From CAZCZU01 sp964503475 (lineage in GTDB: Bacteria > Pseudomonadota > Zetaproteobacteria > Mariprofundales > Mariprofundaceae), in contig CAZCZU010000041.1 of the NCBI GenBank assembly GCA_964503475.1, positions 1-21,387 of the forward strand: a stretch of DNA of 21,387 nucleotides, in the 5' to 3' direction. The translations under genes were made by a program, and so were the position numbers. Shown here piece by piece: positions 13,997 to 21,387 of this stretch (position 1 is the stretch's first letter; every line of letters starts with the position of its first letter). The notes beneath the pieces were generated by a model that did no database searches, was not told where the DNA came from, and was given only the letters and a program-made list of their open reading frames with translations.

Positions 13997-14770
13997 TTAC
14001 GCCACCTTCAGCAGGCGAAGAAAATCGCGATGCAGTGAGCCATTGGCTGCCAGAACATCGCCCTTGTCGAGGTCGACGGAGGCTCCGTTCAGGGCCGTCA
14101 CCATACCGCCTGCCTCCTGCACCAAAAGCACACCGGCAGCAATATCCCATGGGCAGAGGCCACCCTCCCAGTAGGCATCAAGACGCCCTGCGGCCACGTA
14201 GGCAAGATCCAGGGCCGCCGAACCGCCCCGGCGGTAGCCTTCGGCTTCACGCATGCAGACATCCATGCGTTTCTGGAACAAATCCAGCTGGGCATCACGC
14301 TGGTAAGGAGGCAGACCCGAGGCAAACACCGCCTGTGCCACCTTGCTTTGCGATGCGACGCGCAGGCGCCGACGATTAAGGAAAGCACCATTGCCGCGCT
14401 GTGCTTCGAATGTCTCGTTGCGCATCGGATCATGCACCACGGCCAGCATCGGCTTGCCATCCTTCCAGGCTGCAATCGAAACGGCGAAATGGGGATAGCC
14501 ATGCACAAAGTTGGTCGTGCCATCGAGCGGGTCGATGTACCACTGGATCGGGGCTTTCGGGTTTACCCGCTCCGACTCCTCGGCAACAATGCCATGGTCT
14601 GGATAGTGGCGCTGAATTTCGCGAATAATGATACTTTCAGCGCGCTGATCGACTTCCGTCACGTAGTCGCGATCCTGTTTCTCCCGCACCTGCAACGAAT
14701 CCCGGTCGTCAAAACTCCGCGCAATCATGTCCCCCGCCCTGCGGGCGGCGCGAACGGCAACGTACAACAT
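13997..14770 (-). CDS. suhB: Inositol monophosphatase family protein (SuhB-like)
   Basis: A 257-residue member of the Mg/Li-dependent phosphatase family. The metal site is complete: Glu64-Glu65 in GIVAEESERV, the signature IDPLDGTTNFVHGYPHF (79-95 with Asp80 and Asp83), and the downstream motif CPWDIAAGVLLVQEAGG. It hydrolyses inositol-1-phosphate and related phosphates. In E. coli SuhB also takes part in rRNA transcription antitermination, and this genome's protein may do either. ATG 14770 has GGAG five bases upstream and gives the usual N-terminus (LYVAVRAARRAGDMI). The frame stays open to 14959 but the extension is not conserved-looking. The gene converges on lptG with ten bases between stops. 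Confidence 0.94.
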   Translation of the reverse strand: MLYVAVRAARRAGDMIARSFDDRDSLQVREKQDRDYVTEVDQRAESIIIREIQRHYPDHGIVAEESERVNPKAPIQWYIDPLDGTTNFVHGYPHFAVSIAAWKDGKPMLAVVHDPMRNETFEAQRGNGAFLNRRRLRVASQSKVAQAVFASGLPPYQRDAQLDLFQKRMDVCMREAEGYRRGGSAALDLAYVAAGRLDAYWEGGLCPWDIAAGVLLVQEAGGMVTALNGASVDLDKGDVLAANGSLHRDFLRLLKVA

Positions 14771-14884
14771 GCATACTCCAGTGTGAAACCGATGAATTGC
14801 CCGAAACCTAACCGCCTGTGGCAGCAAAATCATCAACCGCCTGCTCATAGGCCTCTTCGCCTTCGATTTCACCTCCCCAACTGC

Positions 14885-14913
14885 TTGCCTTGACGGCATC
14901 GGGCCTTTATAAA
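14885..14913 (+). promoter_or_regulatory. Candidate promoter for the hybrid histidine kinase
   Basis: TTGCCT (14885-14890) and TATAAA (14908-14913) are 17 bases apart. A start point near 14919-14920 would lie just before the ATG at 14922 and exclude the in-frame ATG at 14913. This is the reason for preferring 14922 as translation start. The -35 box is weak. Confidence 0.35.
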
Positions 14914-14921
14914 TGGTTGTG

Positions 14922-16511
14922 ATGAATAAGGAACATACCGAACAGGAGCCGGATGCCATTCACCCGGCCTTCCGATGGCTGGATGCCTTGCCTTTACCTG
15001 CATTTCTCTTCTCACTGAATCATGCCGGGGAGCTGCATCTGCACCATATTTCGGCCGGCCTGCATCAACTTGGCATTCCGGACAATGCCACCGATATCCA
15101 CGCGCTGACGGGAGGCGAAGAGGCCGAAGCCCTCACACAGGCCTGCCGGCTTGCGCTTCAGCAGCCACAGCAGTCATTTCAGTTCCATTTGCGACTCCGT
15201 GGCTCGGCGAACAGCACACGTCACTATGTCGGCCGCACCTGTACAATGCGTATTTCAGACAGCGCGGAGACGCTTGGCCTTGCTCTGCTCTGTGATGTCA
15301 GTGGTGATGAGGCACTGCATCAACTCATAGCCAGGGAGATGCGGGACAGTGCCCTCCAGACCCTTGTAGCCGGACTCGTTCATGATTTTCGCAATACCCT
15401 GACGCATATTATCGGTACTACCGAGCTACTGCTGTTCAAGACCGATGATCCGGATATCACGCACGACCTTAACCAGATGCTCAAATCCGCCGAACAGGGC
15501 TCGGACATGCTGACCCGGCTGCAGCACATGATTCGCATCCCGTCCGATGCCACGCCTGCCGAACACGCCTCGGCATCCCCTTACCCATCGCTGGCGGCCA
15601 TGCTCGAGCTACTGCGCGCAGGGCTTCCTGCCCCGATCGGCATGCAGATTCACCTGGAGGAACCCCTGCCACGCGCTGGCATGGCCGAACCCCAGGTTCG
15701 CCAGATCCTGCTTGCCCTCATCGCCAATGCTGCCGAAGCCATCCCGCATGCCGGCATCATCACCGTCGAGCTTGCGCAAACCCTTGAGCACCGTTTCAAT
15801 GTCAATCAGCCGGCACTGCGTATTCGCGTGAGCGACGATGGTGCCGGCATTGCCCGCGAACATATGGATGAGGTAACCCGGCCCTTCTGGACTACCCGTG
15901 ACGAACCGGGAAAGCTGGGGCTGGGTTTGGCGATCGTTTCACGCCTTGTCCGCCTGCATGGCGGACGCATGGATATCCAGTCGCGTCCGAATGCCGGGAC
16001 CAGCATCTCCATCCTGCTTCCCCCTGTGGCAACAGAGCCCGTACAAAGCAGCCCGTTACCGGATCAGCCTGCCGTACGCAGCGCCCCCGCATCCGAAGCG
16101 CCTTCTCGCCCGCAGGAGAAATCTGTCGGCGGAGAGATGCAGCCCTGGACCATTCTGCTGGTCGACGACAGCCCCGAGGTACTCCACGTTCATCAGGGGA
16201 TGCTCGAACGCATGGGCCATCGTGTCATCACCGCGCTCAATGGCTTCGATGCCATCCATGCCTATCACGACCACACCTCAGAGATTGCACTTCTGGTGAC
16301 CGATTTTCGCATGCCGGGCATGGATGGTGTTGATCTGGCCGTGGAGCTGCGCAAACTTCGTCAGGATTTGCCGGTACTGATGATTACTGCCTATGGCGAT
16401 GCCGATAAGCTGCAGCAATTGCACCGCATGCAGATCAATCTGCTGGATAAGCCGGTCAGCTATTCACGCCTGGAATCAACACTGCTGCATCTCCAGAAAT
16501 CTGAAGCCTGA
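14922..16511 (+). CDS. Soluble hybrid histidine kinase with C-terminal receiver domain
   Basis: A 529-residue cytoplasmic sensor kinase without membrane segments. The N-terminal region (1-130) looks like a divergent PAS domain. The H box is LVHDFRNTLTHIIG with His154. The ATPase domain shows the N box ALIANAAEA (Asn269), G1 DDGAG (305-309), F box PFWTT and G2 LGLGLAIV (332-339). A Pro/Ser-rich linker (about 368-405) leads to a receiver domain with the acidic pair DD (415-416), Asp461 (TDFRMPGMDG), Thr489 and Lys510. The kinase core is of the NtrB-like HDFRN type. The terminal receiver probably works in a phosphorelay or as feedback. No cognate regulator is adjacent; the HD-GYP regulator at 309-1366 is too distant to pair by position. 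ATG 14913 and GTG 14919 are alternative starts. Confidence 0.9.
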   Translation: MNKEHTEQEPDAIHPAFRWLDALPLPAFLFSLNHAGELHLHHISAGLHQLGIPDNATDIHALTGGEEAEALTQACRLALQQPQQSFQFHLRLRGSANSTRHYVGRTCTMRISDSAETLGLALLCDVSGDEALHQLIAREMRDSALQTLVAGLVHDFRNTLTHIIGTTELLLFKTDDPDITHDLNQMLKSAEQGSDMLTRLQHMIRIPSDATPAEHASASPYPSLAAMLELLRAGLPAPIGMQIHLEEPLPRAGMAEPQVRQILLALIANAAEAIPHAGIITVELAQTLEHRFNVNQPALRIRVSDDGAGIAREHMDEVTRPFWTTRDEPGKLGLGLAIVSRLVRLHGGRMDIQSRPNAGTSISILLPPVATEPVQSSPLPDQPAVRSAPASEAPSRPQEKSVGGEMQPWTILLVDDSPEVLHVHQGMLERMGHRVITALNGFDAIHAYHDHTSEIALLVTDFRMPGMDGVDLAVELRKLRQDLPVLMITAYGDADKLQQLHRMQINLLDKPVSYSRLESTLLHLQKSEA

Positions 16512-16517
16512 GCAGGC

Positions 16518-17303
16518 TCAGCCAGCCGCCTGCACATCGGCGGCCCTGAACTCCGGGTAGAGCGCATCAATAAAATAGAGCCCATGTGCCGGCGCTGTCG
16601 CAGCCGCCTTTGTGCGATCTTTGCACTCCAGCAGAAAGGCAATGTGTTCCGGCTCCCACTTGCCGGTTCCCACCTGCACCAGGTTTCCGACGATATTGCG
16701 TACCATATGGTAGAGAAATGCATCGGCCTCTGCCGTGATATGCACTTCACACCCGCAACGTTCGATCTCGATGCTGCGCACATGTCGCACGGCTGATGCC
16801 GCCTGGCAGCCCGCGGCCCGAAAAGCGCTGAAGTCCTTTTGACCGATGATCAGGGTTGCCGCCCTGCGCATCGCCTCGATATCCAGCGGACGAGGCATCC
16901 ACCAGTGGCGCCATCGCTGGATGGCTGATGGCGTCGATCGATTCCATATCTGGTAACGGTAGCGCCGTTCCAGGCAGTCGAACCGGGCATGAAAATCGGG
17001 CGCAACCGCCTTCACCCCCGTCACGACCACGCCCTCGGGCAGGAGTTGATTGACGCCATGCACATAAGCGCGGGGGGATCGTTGCCAGCGGGTAAGCGAT
17101 ACATCGGCATGCACCAGCATCGCCTCAGCATGCACACCGCTGTCGGTGCGGCCGGCAGCCACAGCCTCAACCGCCTGGCCTTCGATGCGAGTCAGTGCCG
17201 ACTCGAGCTCCTGTTGAACGGTGTCAGCGTTATCCTGTCTCTGCCAGCCGTGAAACCGGACGCCGTCATACTCCAGCGCCAGCACAATGCGTTGTCGTTC
17301 CAT
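16518..17303 (-). CDS. truA: tRNA pseudouridine(38-40) synthase TruA
   Basis: A 261-residue enzyme converting U38-U40 of the tRNA anticodon stem to pseudouridine. The N-terminus has LALEYDGVRFHGWQRQ, and the catalytic motif is AGRTDSGVHAEA with Asp54. The C-terminal half includes FHARFDCLERRYRYQIWNR in two parts, KDFSAFRAAGCQ and FLYHMVRNIVGNLVQVGTG, all typical of TruA. ATG 17303 has AGGTGA a few bases upstream; GTG 17312, directly after the preceding stop, is an alternative three codons longer. The gene ends at 16518, seven bases from the convergent kinase stop, with a small 5-bp stem (16505-16518) at the junction. Confidence 0.97.
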   Translation of the reverse strand: MERQRIVLALEYDGVRFHGWQRQDNADTVQQELESALTRIEGQAVEAVAAGRTDSGVHAEAMLVHADVSLTRWQRSPRAYVHGVNQLLPEGVVVTGVKAVAPDFHARFDCLERRYRYQIWNRSTPSAIQRWRHWWMPRPLDIEAMRRAATLIIGQKDFSAFRAAGCQAASAVRHVRSIEIERCGCEVHITAEADAFLYHMVRNIVGNLVQVGTGKWEPEHIAFLLECKDRTKAAATAPAHGLYFIDALYPEFRAADVQAAG

Positions 17304-17312
17304 TTTCTTCAC

Positions 17313-18104
17313 CTAAGCAATCCATTGAATCAGGGAGTAGACAAGGCGCCCCAACAGCAAGGCCGTCAGCACACCCACTCCCCATGTCATCGGCCCGTAG
17401 CTGCAATCGGTCGCGTCTCCGACAAACAACGCCTGCAGTCGCCTGGAGTGCCAGCCACGCCACAAACGTTCGGCCAGCAACTCACTACGCTCCAGCATCT
17501 GCATCAGTGTTTCGGCCAGCAACCTGGCCAGCCGGATAAGATCCGGCCGCTCCTCGCGCCAAAGGCGGCGCTGCTTCTCGATCAGCAAACGGGCGTCGCG
17601 CTGCATCAACAAGAAGAGACGTGCATCGACCCCGAGCCTCTCTCCAACTCCTGGCCAGCCGCTCAGCCATTTCAGCCACTCCCGCCATGAAAGCAGCCTG
17701 CTCAAAGCCATAGCTGCCACAAACATCTCGACCAGATGCAGACTAAGCCACAGTCCCTGCCCAACCCCTTCCCGGCTAACCGGCAGAGGCAATGACGGCG
17801 CGATGATCGCACCGGGAGTTAACAACATGTGCAGCAGAAGAATAGGAATAACCAGCCAGCGCAGCAGCCGAGCAGCCGACCAGAGCGGCGCAAGCGTCCT
17901 CGCAATGTGCGCGATCAGCAGTGATGCCAGTATAATATGAAGCAGCGCAAACGGGGCATCATGATTCAGGGCTGCCCCCATAAGCAGAACCATCCCCAGT
18001 AAAAGGCGTGCCCGCCAATCCACTCGGTAGATGGCGGGCACAACAGCCGTATTTCCGCTTTCTTCGGACAGGATGATCGCAGCAGCTCTATCTGGACAAT
18101 CCAC
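17313..18104 (-). CDS. EcfT/CbiQ-like integral membrane protein
   Basis: A 263-residue protein with about five predicted membrane helices (roughly 33-46, 51-68, 82-95, 118-137 and 240-258). A long charged cytoplasmic segment (about 140-225) carries RLWRGWHSRRLQ (213-224). The topology and the Arg-Gly motif in the amphipathic region resemble EcfT (CbiQ), the transmembrane subunit of energy-coupling factor importers, whose coupling helices carry Ala-Arg-Gly motifs. No EcfA ATPase or substrate-binding S component is in the window, so a transport role is uncertain. The start is GTG 18104, 12 bases after the fimV stop, with GAGGG very close. A later GTG near residue 28 is possible. truA follows directly, so fimV, this gene and truA probably share a transcript. 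Confidence 0.65.
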   Translation of the reverse strand: MDCPDRAAAIILSEESGNTAVVPAIYRVDWRARLLLGMVLLMGAALNHDAPFALLHIILASLLIAHIARTLAPLWSAARLLRWLVIPILLLHMLLTPGAIIAPSLPLPVSREGVGQGLWLSLHLVEMFVAAMALSRLLSWREWLKWLSGWPGVGERLGVDARLFLLMQRDARLLIEKQRRLWREERPDLIRLARLLAETLMQMLERSELLAERLWRGWHSRRLQALFVGDATDCSYGPMTWGVGVLTALLLGRLVYSLIQWIA

Positions 18105-18116
18105 CGCCCTCAGCGA

Positions 18117-21100
18117 TCAGGCATTGCCCTTGGAGTCGTCATCATCCTTGGACATTTCGCCCAGCAGGGTATCCAGGCGCATGGTGGCCTCGAAGTCGAG
18201 ATCATCGTCGATCTTCTGCTGACGGAAACGGTCGACAGCGTCATTGATGGAATCCATATCGAGCTCACCGTCATTCTTGTCAGCACCCGCTTCATCGCTT
18301 TGAGCCGGCTTCTCATCAGCGCTCGCCTCGTCGGCATCGAGACTGAAATCCCCCAGTTCTCCCAGGTCGAAATCATCCGTGTCTTCCGGGTCGCCAAGAT
18401 CCAGTGCCGGCTCTTCGGCCTGGTCGGACGATTCCTTTTCATCCTTTTCGTACTGGCCGGAGAGTTCAGCGAGATTGGTCTGTAGCGTGCTGCTGAAATC
18501 GTCGAAATCCTCATCATCACCAGCAGAAGATTCCTCGCTCAACTCGACATCAAGCCCGCTCAGATCGAGATTAAGATCCAGGGAGTCGGCCTCATCTGCG
18601 CTCGTTTCTTCGGGAGCGGCTTCGCCTGCAAGTGAAGAGGTGTCGCTGGACCAATCCATCGACAGCGTCTCTGCCTCGCCTTCCGCATGTGCACCTTCAT
18701 CCTGTCCGGATGCATCACCACCCATCTCACCGGAAAGGTCCAGCTCCCCGAAATCGAACCCTGCATCGTCACCCGACGCTTCGGCCTGCTTCGCCGGCTC
18801 GTCGGATTCAGCAGACGTTTCCACGCCCTCCAGCATATCGCCGAAATCAAAATCAAAGTCATCTTCCGCCTTGGCTTCCACCGCAGTCGGTACGTCTGCA
18901 GACGATTCTTCATCCGTCGCAGCAGATGATTCCTGGCCACCATCCTCCGGCAATGCGAATTCGCCGAAGTCGAAATCAAGAGCCTCTTCTCCTTCCGCGA
19001 TGGTTGCTGCAGGGGCGGCCTCTTCCATTTCGGTATCGGATACAGCTTCATCCTCTTCGAAAGCGGAAAAGTCGAAATCGAGACCGCCCGACAGATCCTC
19101 TTCCGCCGCAGGAGTCGCTTCACTTCCAGCACCGTCATCTACCACAGTCTGTTCGGAGTCAGTTTTTTCCTCATCGCCGCCCAGGTCTGCCGACCAGTCG
19201 AGATCGCCTAGATCAAGCGAGACATCGGCACCGGTTTCGGCTGCAGCCGATTCCTCTGCACTGAAGTCGATTTCGTCGGCCATCATCTCACCGGTCGAGG
19301 TGAACTCATCGCTCTCCTCAGAATCGCCGGCCGCCCCGCCATCATCAAGGAGCGTCTCCTCCATCGGTGGCACCGTATCCTCGAGGTCCGATGCACCGGT
19401 CGCAGCAGCTGCGCCCATGCTCGCCACCGCCGCCTCAAAGGCAGCCAGGGCATCGCCGGCAAGGGCCGAACGGGCATTGCCGATCGCCTCATCCACACCG
19501 GCCTGATCACCACGTGACTTGCGGATCTCGGCCAGCTTGATATGCGCATCCTTGTTATCCTGGCGCAACTTAAGCGCCATCTTCACCTGCTGTTCGGCTT
19601 CTTCTTCCATGCCGTAACGCAGATATACATCGGCCTCGGAGAGATAGTCGACATTCGGATCCGGCTCCTCTTCCTCTTCCTGGAAGGGCTCCATCTCCGA
19701 CGTATCTTCATCGGTAAGATCGGGGATACTGTCGCCCATGGCCGCTTCGAATTCGTCTGCGGTCATGCGTACCGTGGCATTCTGATCGCTACCCGGAACC
19801 TCTTCGACCTCAATCTCTTTCACTTCCTCGAATTCGGGCTCGAATCCGGACATCGCCGGCTCTTCGGGCATTCCCTCCTGCATGGCAGGATGCGGACGCT
19901 TGTTGACGCGCATCAGCAAAAAGCCAATTGCACCCATCAGCAGCACGATGGCCCCGATCAGGGCATAGCTTACCCAGTTCAACAGCGGACCTTCACCTGC
20001 CGCTGCCTGTTCGCGGGCACGATCACGCTCGGCCTGCATGCGAGCCAGCTTAATCTCTAGCTTCTTGATACGGGCTTCTGCAGCTGCCTGGTCCGGTGTT
20101 TGAGCAGGTTTCTGGCCCATGGCAGCAATCTTCTTCTCGCTCTCGGCCAGTTTCTGCTTCAGGGCATCATTTTCCGCCTTCACTGCTGCCAGAGCTGCCG
20201 CCTGCTCCGCCCGGGCGGCTGACGATTCTTGCCCGGCCTGCGGCTCTGCCTGTGTGGATGCTGGCTTGCTTACCGGCTGCGACTGGCTGGACTCTTCCGG
20301 GGCAGGCTGTGACTCCTCTTCAGAACCCGGCTTTTCCATCGGCTGTGAAGCAACGCCGCTGGCCTCTTCGCCAACACGAACACGCTTGCTGTAGCGTGTA
20401 CGCTGGGCCTCGGCAACGGCGGCATAACGCGGCTGCTGGGTCAGTTCTTTCCACTGTTTCTCCTGCTTGGCCAGCTCCTGGCGCGCCTGACTCGGCGTTA
20501 TGCGCTCAACCTCGGCCGCGGTCGGCACATCCAGATAGGTACCGGCCTTGATCAGGTTAATATTGTCCTTATCGAACTTGTCACGATTCTTTTCAAACAG
20601 GGCCACCATCACCTGCTGTGTGGTGTAGCGATCGTCGATCTTCAGGCGCTGTGCTACGGTCGTGACCGTATCGCCGAACACCATTGGCCCATAGCGACCG
20701 GTTCGGGCCCAGCCATCAAATGCATTGAAGCCGGCAGGTGCCTGCTCCTGTGAAGGCATGCCTTCCGGCATCACCGCCGTTGCAGTCGGAGCCGCCATCT
20801 CGGCAGGCTGCTTGGTCGCGACTGCGGAAACACTCGGAACCGGTTTTACGCCGGAAGTCGTGGCAGAGCTAGGGAGATCAAGAAAAACAGGATACTTTTT
20901 GAAATGCGTGGCACGCTCATAACGCACCTTCAGCACGATATTGAAGAAGGGGGCCTCCATCACGGAGTCGGAGGTCAATTCCACACGCGTGCCGCGGCTA
21001 TCCTTCTTCACATCGGCACGCAGCTGATTCAGGGCACCATCACGAAACACTTCGAGGATGCGATAATCGGCGGGAGAGGCAAGCTCGACGAAGACGTTGG

Positions 21101-21266
21101 AAACGACTTCACCCTGCTCGAGAGTCAGCGGCACCTCGGCATAGAACGGCTCACCCAGATGACTGGCAACATCTATTTTACCGAGCGCCACCGCCTGGGC
21201 CTGACCTATAAAGGCCAGCCCGATCAGGGCAACCCCATAAAAAACATGCATGATTCGACGATACAT
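18117..21266 (-). CDS. fimV: FimV-like polar hub protein
   Basis: A 1049-residue protein with FimV architecture. A signal peptide (1-25, ending AQA) is followed by the FimV N-terminal domain (ALGKIDVASHLGEPFYAEVPL, in two blocks, to about 130) and a LysM-like segment (about 190-250, FGDTVTTVAQRL, NINLIKAGTYLDVP). A Gln/Ser/Pro-rich linker, a coiled coil (about 350-425), one membrane helix (430-452) and a TPR-like stretch (about 535-600, ADVYLRYGMEEEAEQQVKMA) come next. A very acidic region (about 625-1000) holds degenerate repeats such as LDFDFGEF and DFDFDFGDM. The end is the conserved FimV C-terminus (DDLDFEATMRLDTLLGEM). In Pseudomonas FimV organises the cell pole, type IV pili and cAMP signalling. 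A clear GGAGGAGG precedes ATG 21266. asd lies 44 bases upstream on the same strand. Confidence 0.94.
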   Translation of the reverse strand: MYRRIMHVFYGVALIGLAFIGQAQAVALGKIDVASHLGEPFYAEVPLTLEQGEVVSNVFVELASPADYRILEVFRDGALNQLRADVKKDSRGTRVELTSDSVMEAPFFNIVLKVRYERATHFKKYPVFLDLPSSATTSGVKPVPSVSAVATKQPAEMAAPTATAVMPEGMPSQEQAPAGFNAFDGWARTGRYGPMVFGDTVTTVAQRLKIDDRYTTQQVMVALFEKNRDKFDKDNINLIKAGTYLDVPTAAEVERITPSQARQELAKQEKQWKELTQQPRYAAVAEAQRTRYSKRVRVGEEASGVASQPMEKPGSEEESQPAPEESSQSQPVSKPASTQAEPQAGQESSAARAEQAAALAAVKAENDALKQKLAESEKKIAAMGQKPAQTPDQAAAEARIKKLEIKLARMQAERDRAREQAAAGEGPLLNWVSYALIGAIVLLMGAIGFLLMRVNKRPHPAMQEGMPEEPAMSGFEPEFEEVKEIEVEEVPGSDQNATVRMTADEFEAAMGDSIPDLTDEDTSEMEPFQEEEEEPDPNVDYLSEADVYLRYGMEEEAEQQVKMALKLRQDNKDAHIKLAEIRKSRGDQAGVDEAIGNARSALAGDALAAFEAAVASMGAAAATGASDLEDTVPPMEETLLDDGGAAGDSEESDEFTSTGEMMADEIDFSAEESAAAETGADVSLDLGDLDWSADLGGDEEKTDSEQTVVDDGAGSEATPAAEEDLSGGLDFDFSAFEEDEAVSDTEMEEAAPAATIAEGEEALDFDFGEFALPEDGGQESSAATDEESSADVPTAVEAKAEDDFDFDFGDMLEGVETSAESDEPAKQAEASGDDAGFDFGELDLSGEMGGDASGQDEGAHAEGEAETLSMDWSSDTSSLAGEAAPEETSADEADSLDLNLDLSGLDVELSEESSAGDDEDFDDFSSTLQTNLAELSGQYEKDEKESSDQAEEPALDLGDPEDTDDFDLGELGDFSLDADEASADEKPAQSDEAGADKNDGELDMDSINDAVDRFRQQKIDDDLDFEATMRLDTLLGEMSKDDDDSKGNA

Positions 21267-21310
21267 GCCTGCCTCCTCCGGCTTTCCAGCCCCGATTTCT
21301 TCTCAGCTTA

Positions 21311-21387
21311 TCAAGACTGGCGAATCAAAATTTCCGCTATTTGTACAGCATTTAGAGCCGCACCTTTACGTACATTATCAGCAACTA
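21311..21387 (-). CDS. asd: Aspartate-semialdehyde dehydrogenase, 3' end only
   Basis: Only the last 25 codons are inside the window. They read VADNVRKGAALNAVQIAEIL and a few more residues before TGA at 21313-21311. The DN-x-RKGAA-x-NA-x-QIAE ending is the characteristic C-terminus of Asd. The enzyme reduces aspartyl phosphate to the semialdehyde used for lysine/diaminopimelate, threonine and methionine. The asd-fimV order agrees with Pseudomonas-like genomes except that the usg gene found between them there is missing. Confidence 0.88.
   Translation of the reverse strand, partial: VADNVRKGAALNAVQIAEILIRQS

Noticed and set aside
14771..14959. N-terminal extension of suhB to 14959
   Set aside because: It would overlap the kinase gene and its candidate promoter, and the SuhB fold starts exactly at 14770 behind GGAG.
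16505..16518. Stem-loop AGCCT/AGGCT at the convergent kinase-truA junction as terminator
   Set aside because: 5-bp stem without a T tract in either direction; too weak to call.
18117..19390. FimV repeat region as a DNA tandem repeat or CRISPR array
   Set aside because: The units are degenerate at DNA level, vary in spacing and stay in frame as protein; there are no identical direct repeats.
18379..19506. Plus-strand serine-rich frame of 375 codons
   Set aside because: It is the antisense shadow of the acidic Glu/Asp/Ser region of fimV; the composition follows from the codons on the other strand.

Overview
This 21.4 kb, GC-rich window looks like chromosomal core DNA from a Gram-negative proteobacterium. 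The support is LptG (lipopolysaccharide export), HflK/HflC with a DUF2065 (YjeT-type) gene, a SPOR-domain protein directly after argS, and an asd-fimV-truA neighbourhood. These arrangements are best known from gammaproteobacteria and relatives, but a deeper lineage such as Zetaproteobacteria fits equally well, and the sequence alone does not settle it.

Layout. Positions 1-280 hold the 3' part of a tRNA-Gly(GCC), a short terminator and a complete tRNA-Leu(TAA). On the minus strand follows a REC/HD-GYP response regulator (309-1366) split by a single-base frameshift. A divergent plus-strand run of five close or overlapping genes (1565-4922) encodes a DUF190 PII-like protein, a CRP/FNR regulator, a DASS carboxylate transporter, an ECF sigma factor and a small zinc-binding anti-sigma factor. 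Converging on it is a minus-strand run mutM, argS, SPOR protein, AmgK-like sugar kinase (9247 down to 4919). A plus-strand gene for a protein with two cyclic-nucleotide-binding folds and no DNA-binding domain (9328-10239) follows a good promoter whose predicted start point is the A of the ATG.

From 10267 to 10539 lies a short element with perfect 25-bp terminal inverted repeats and no transposase, best read as a MITE. It abuts the stop codon of the DUF2065 gene that ends the hflK-hflC-DUF2065 run (12764 down to 10536). Then come a stand-alone lptG (plus), a suhB-type inositol monophosphatase (minus), a soluble hybrid histidine kinase (plus), and a minus-strand run asd (3' end only), fimV, an EcfT-like membrane protein and truA.

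Taken together, most genes are housekeeping: translation (argS, truA, tRNAs), DNA repair (mutM), envelope and cell-pole functions (lptG, SPOR, fimV, AmgK-like, hflKC) and amino-acid biosynthesis (asd). Regulation is dense: HD-GYP, CRP, ECF/anti-sigma, tandem cNMP-fold protein and hybrid kinase. The least conventional parts are the five-gene regulator/transporter cluster, the tandem cNMP-fold protein that has lost the canonical phosphate-binding residues in both domains, and the MITE. I did not find a clear new defence system, CRISPR array, prophage or integron.
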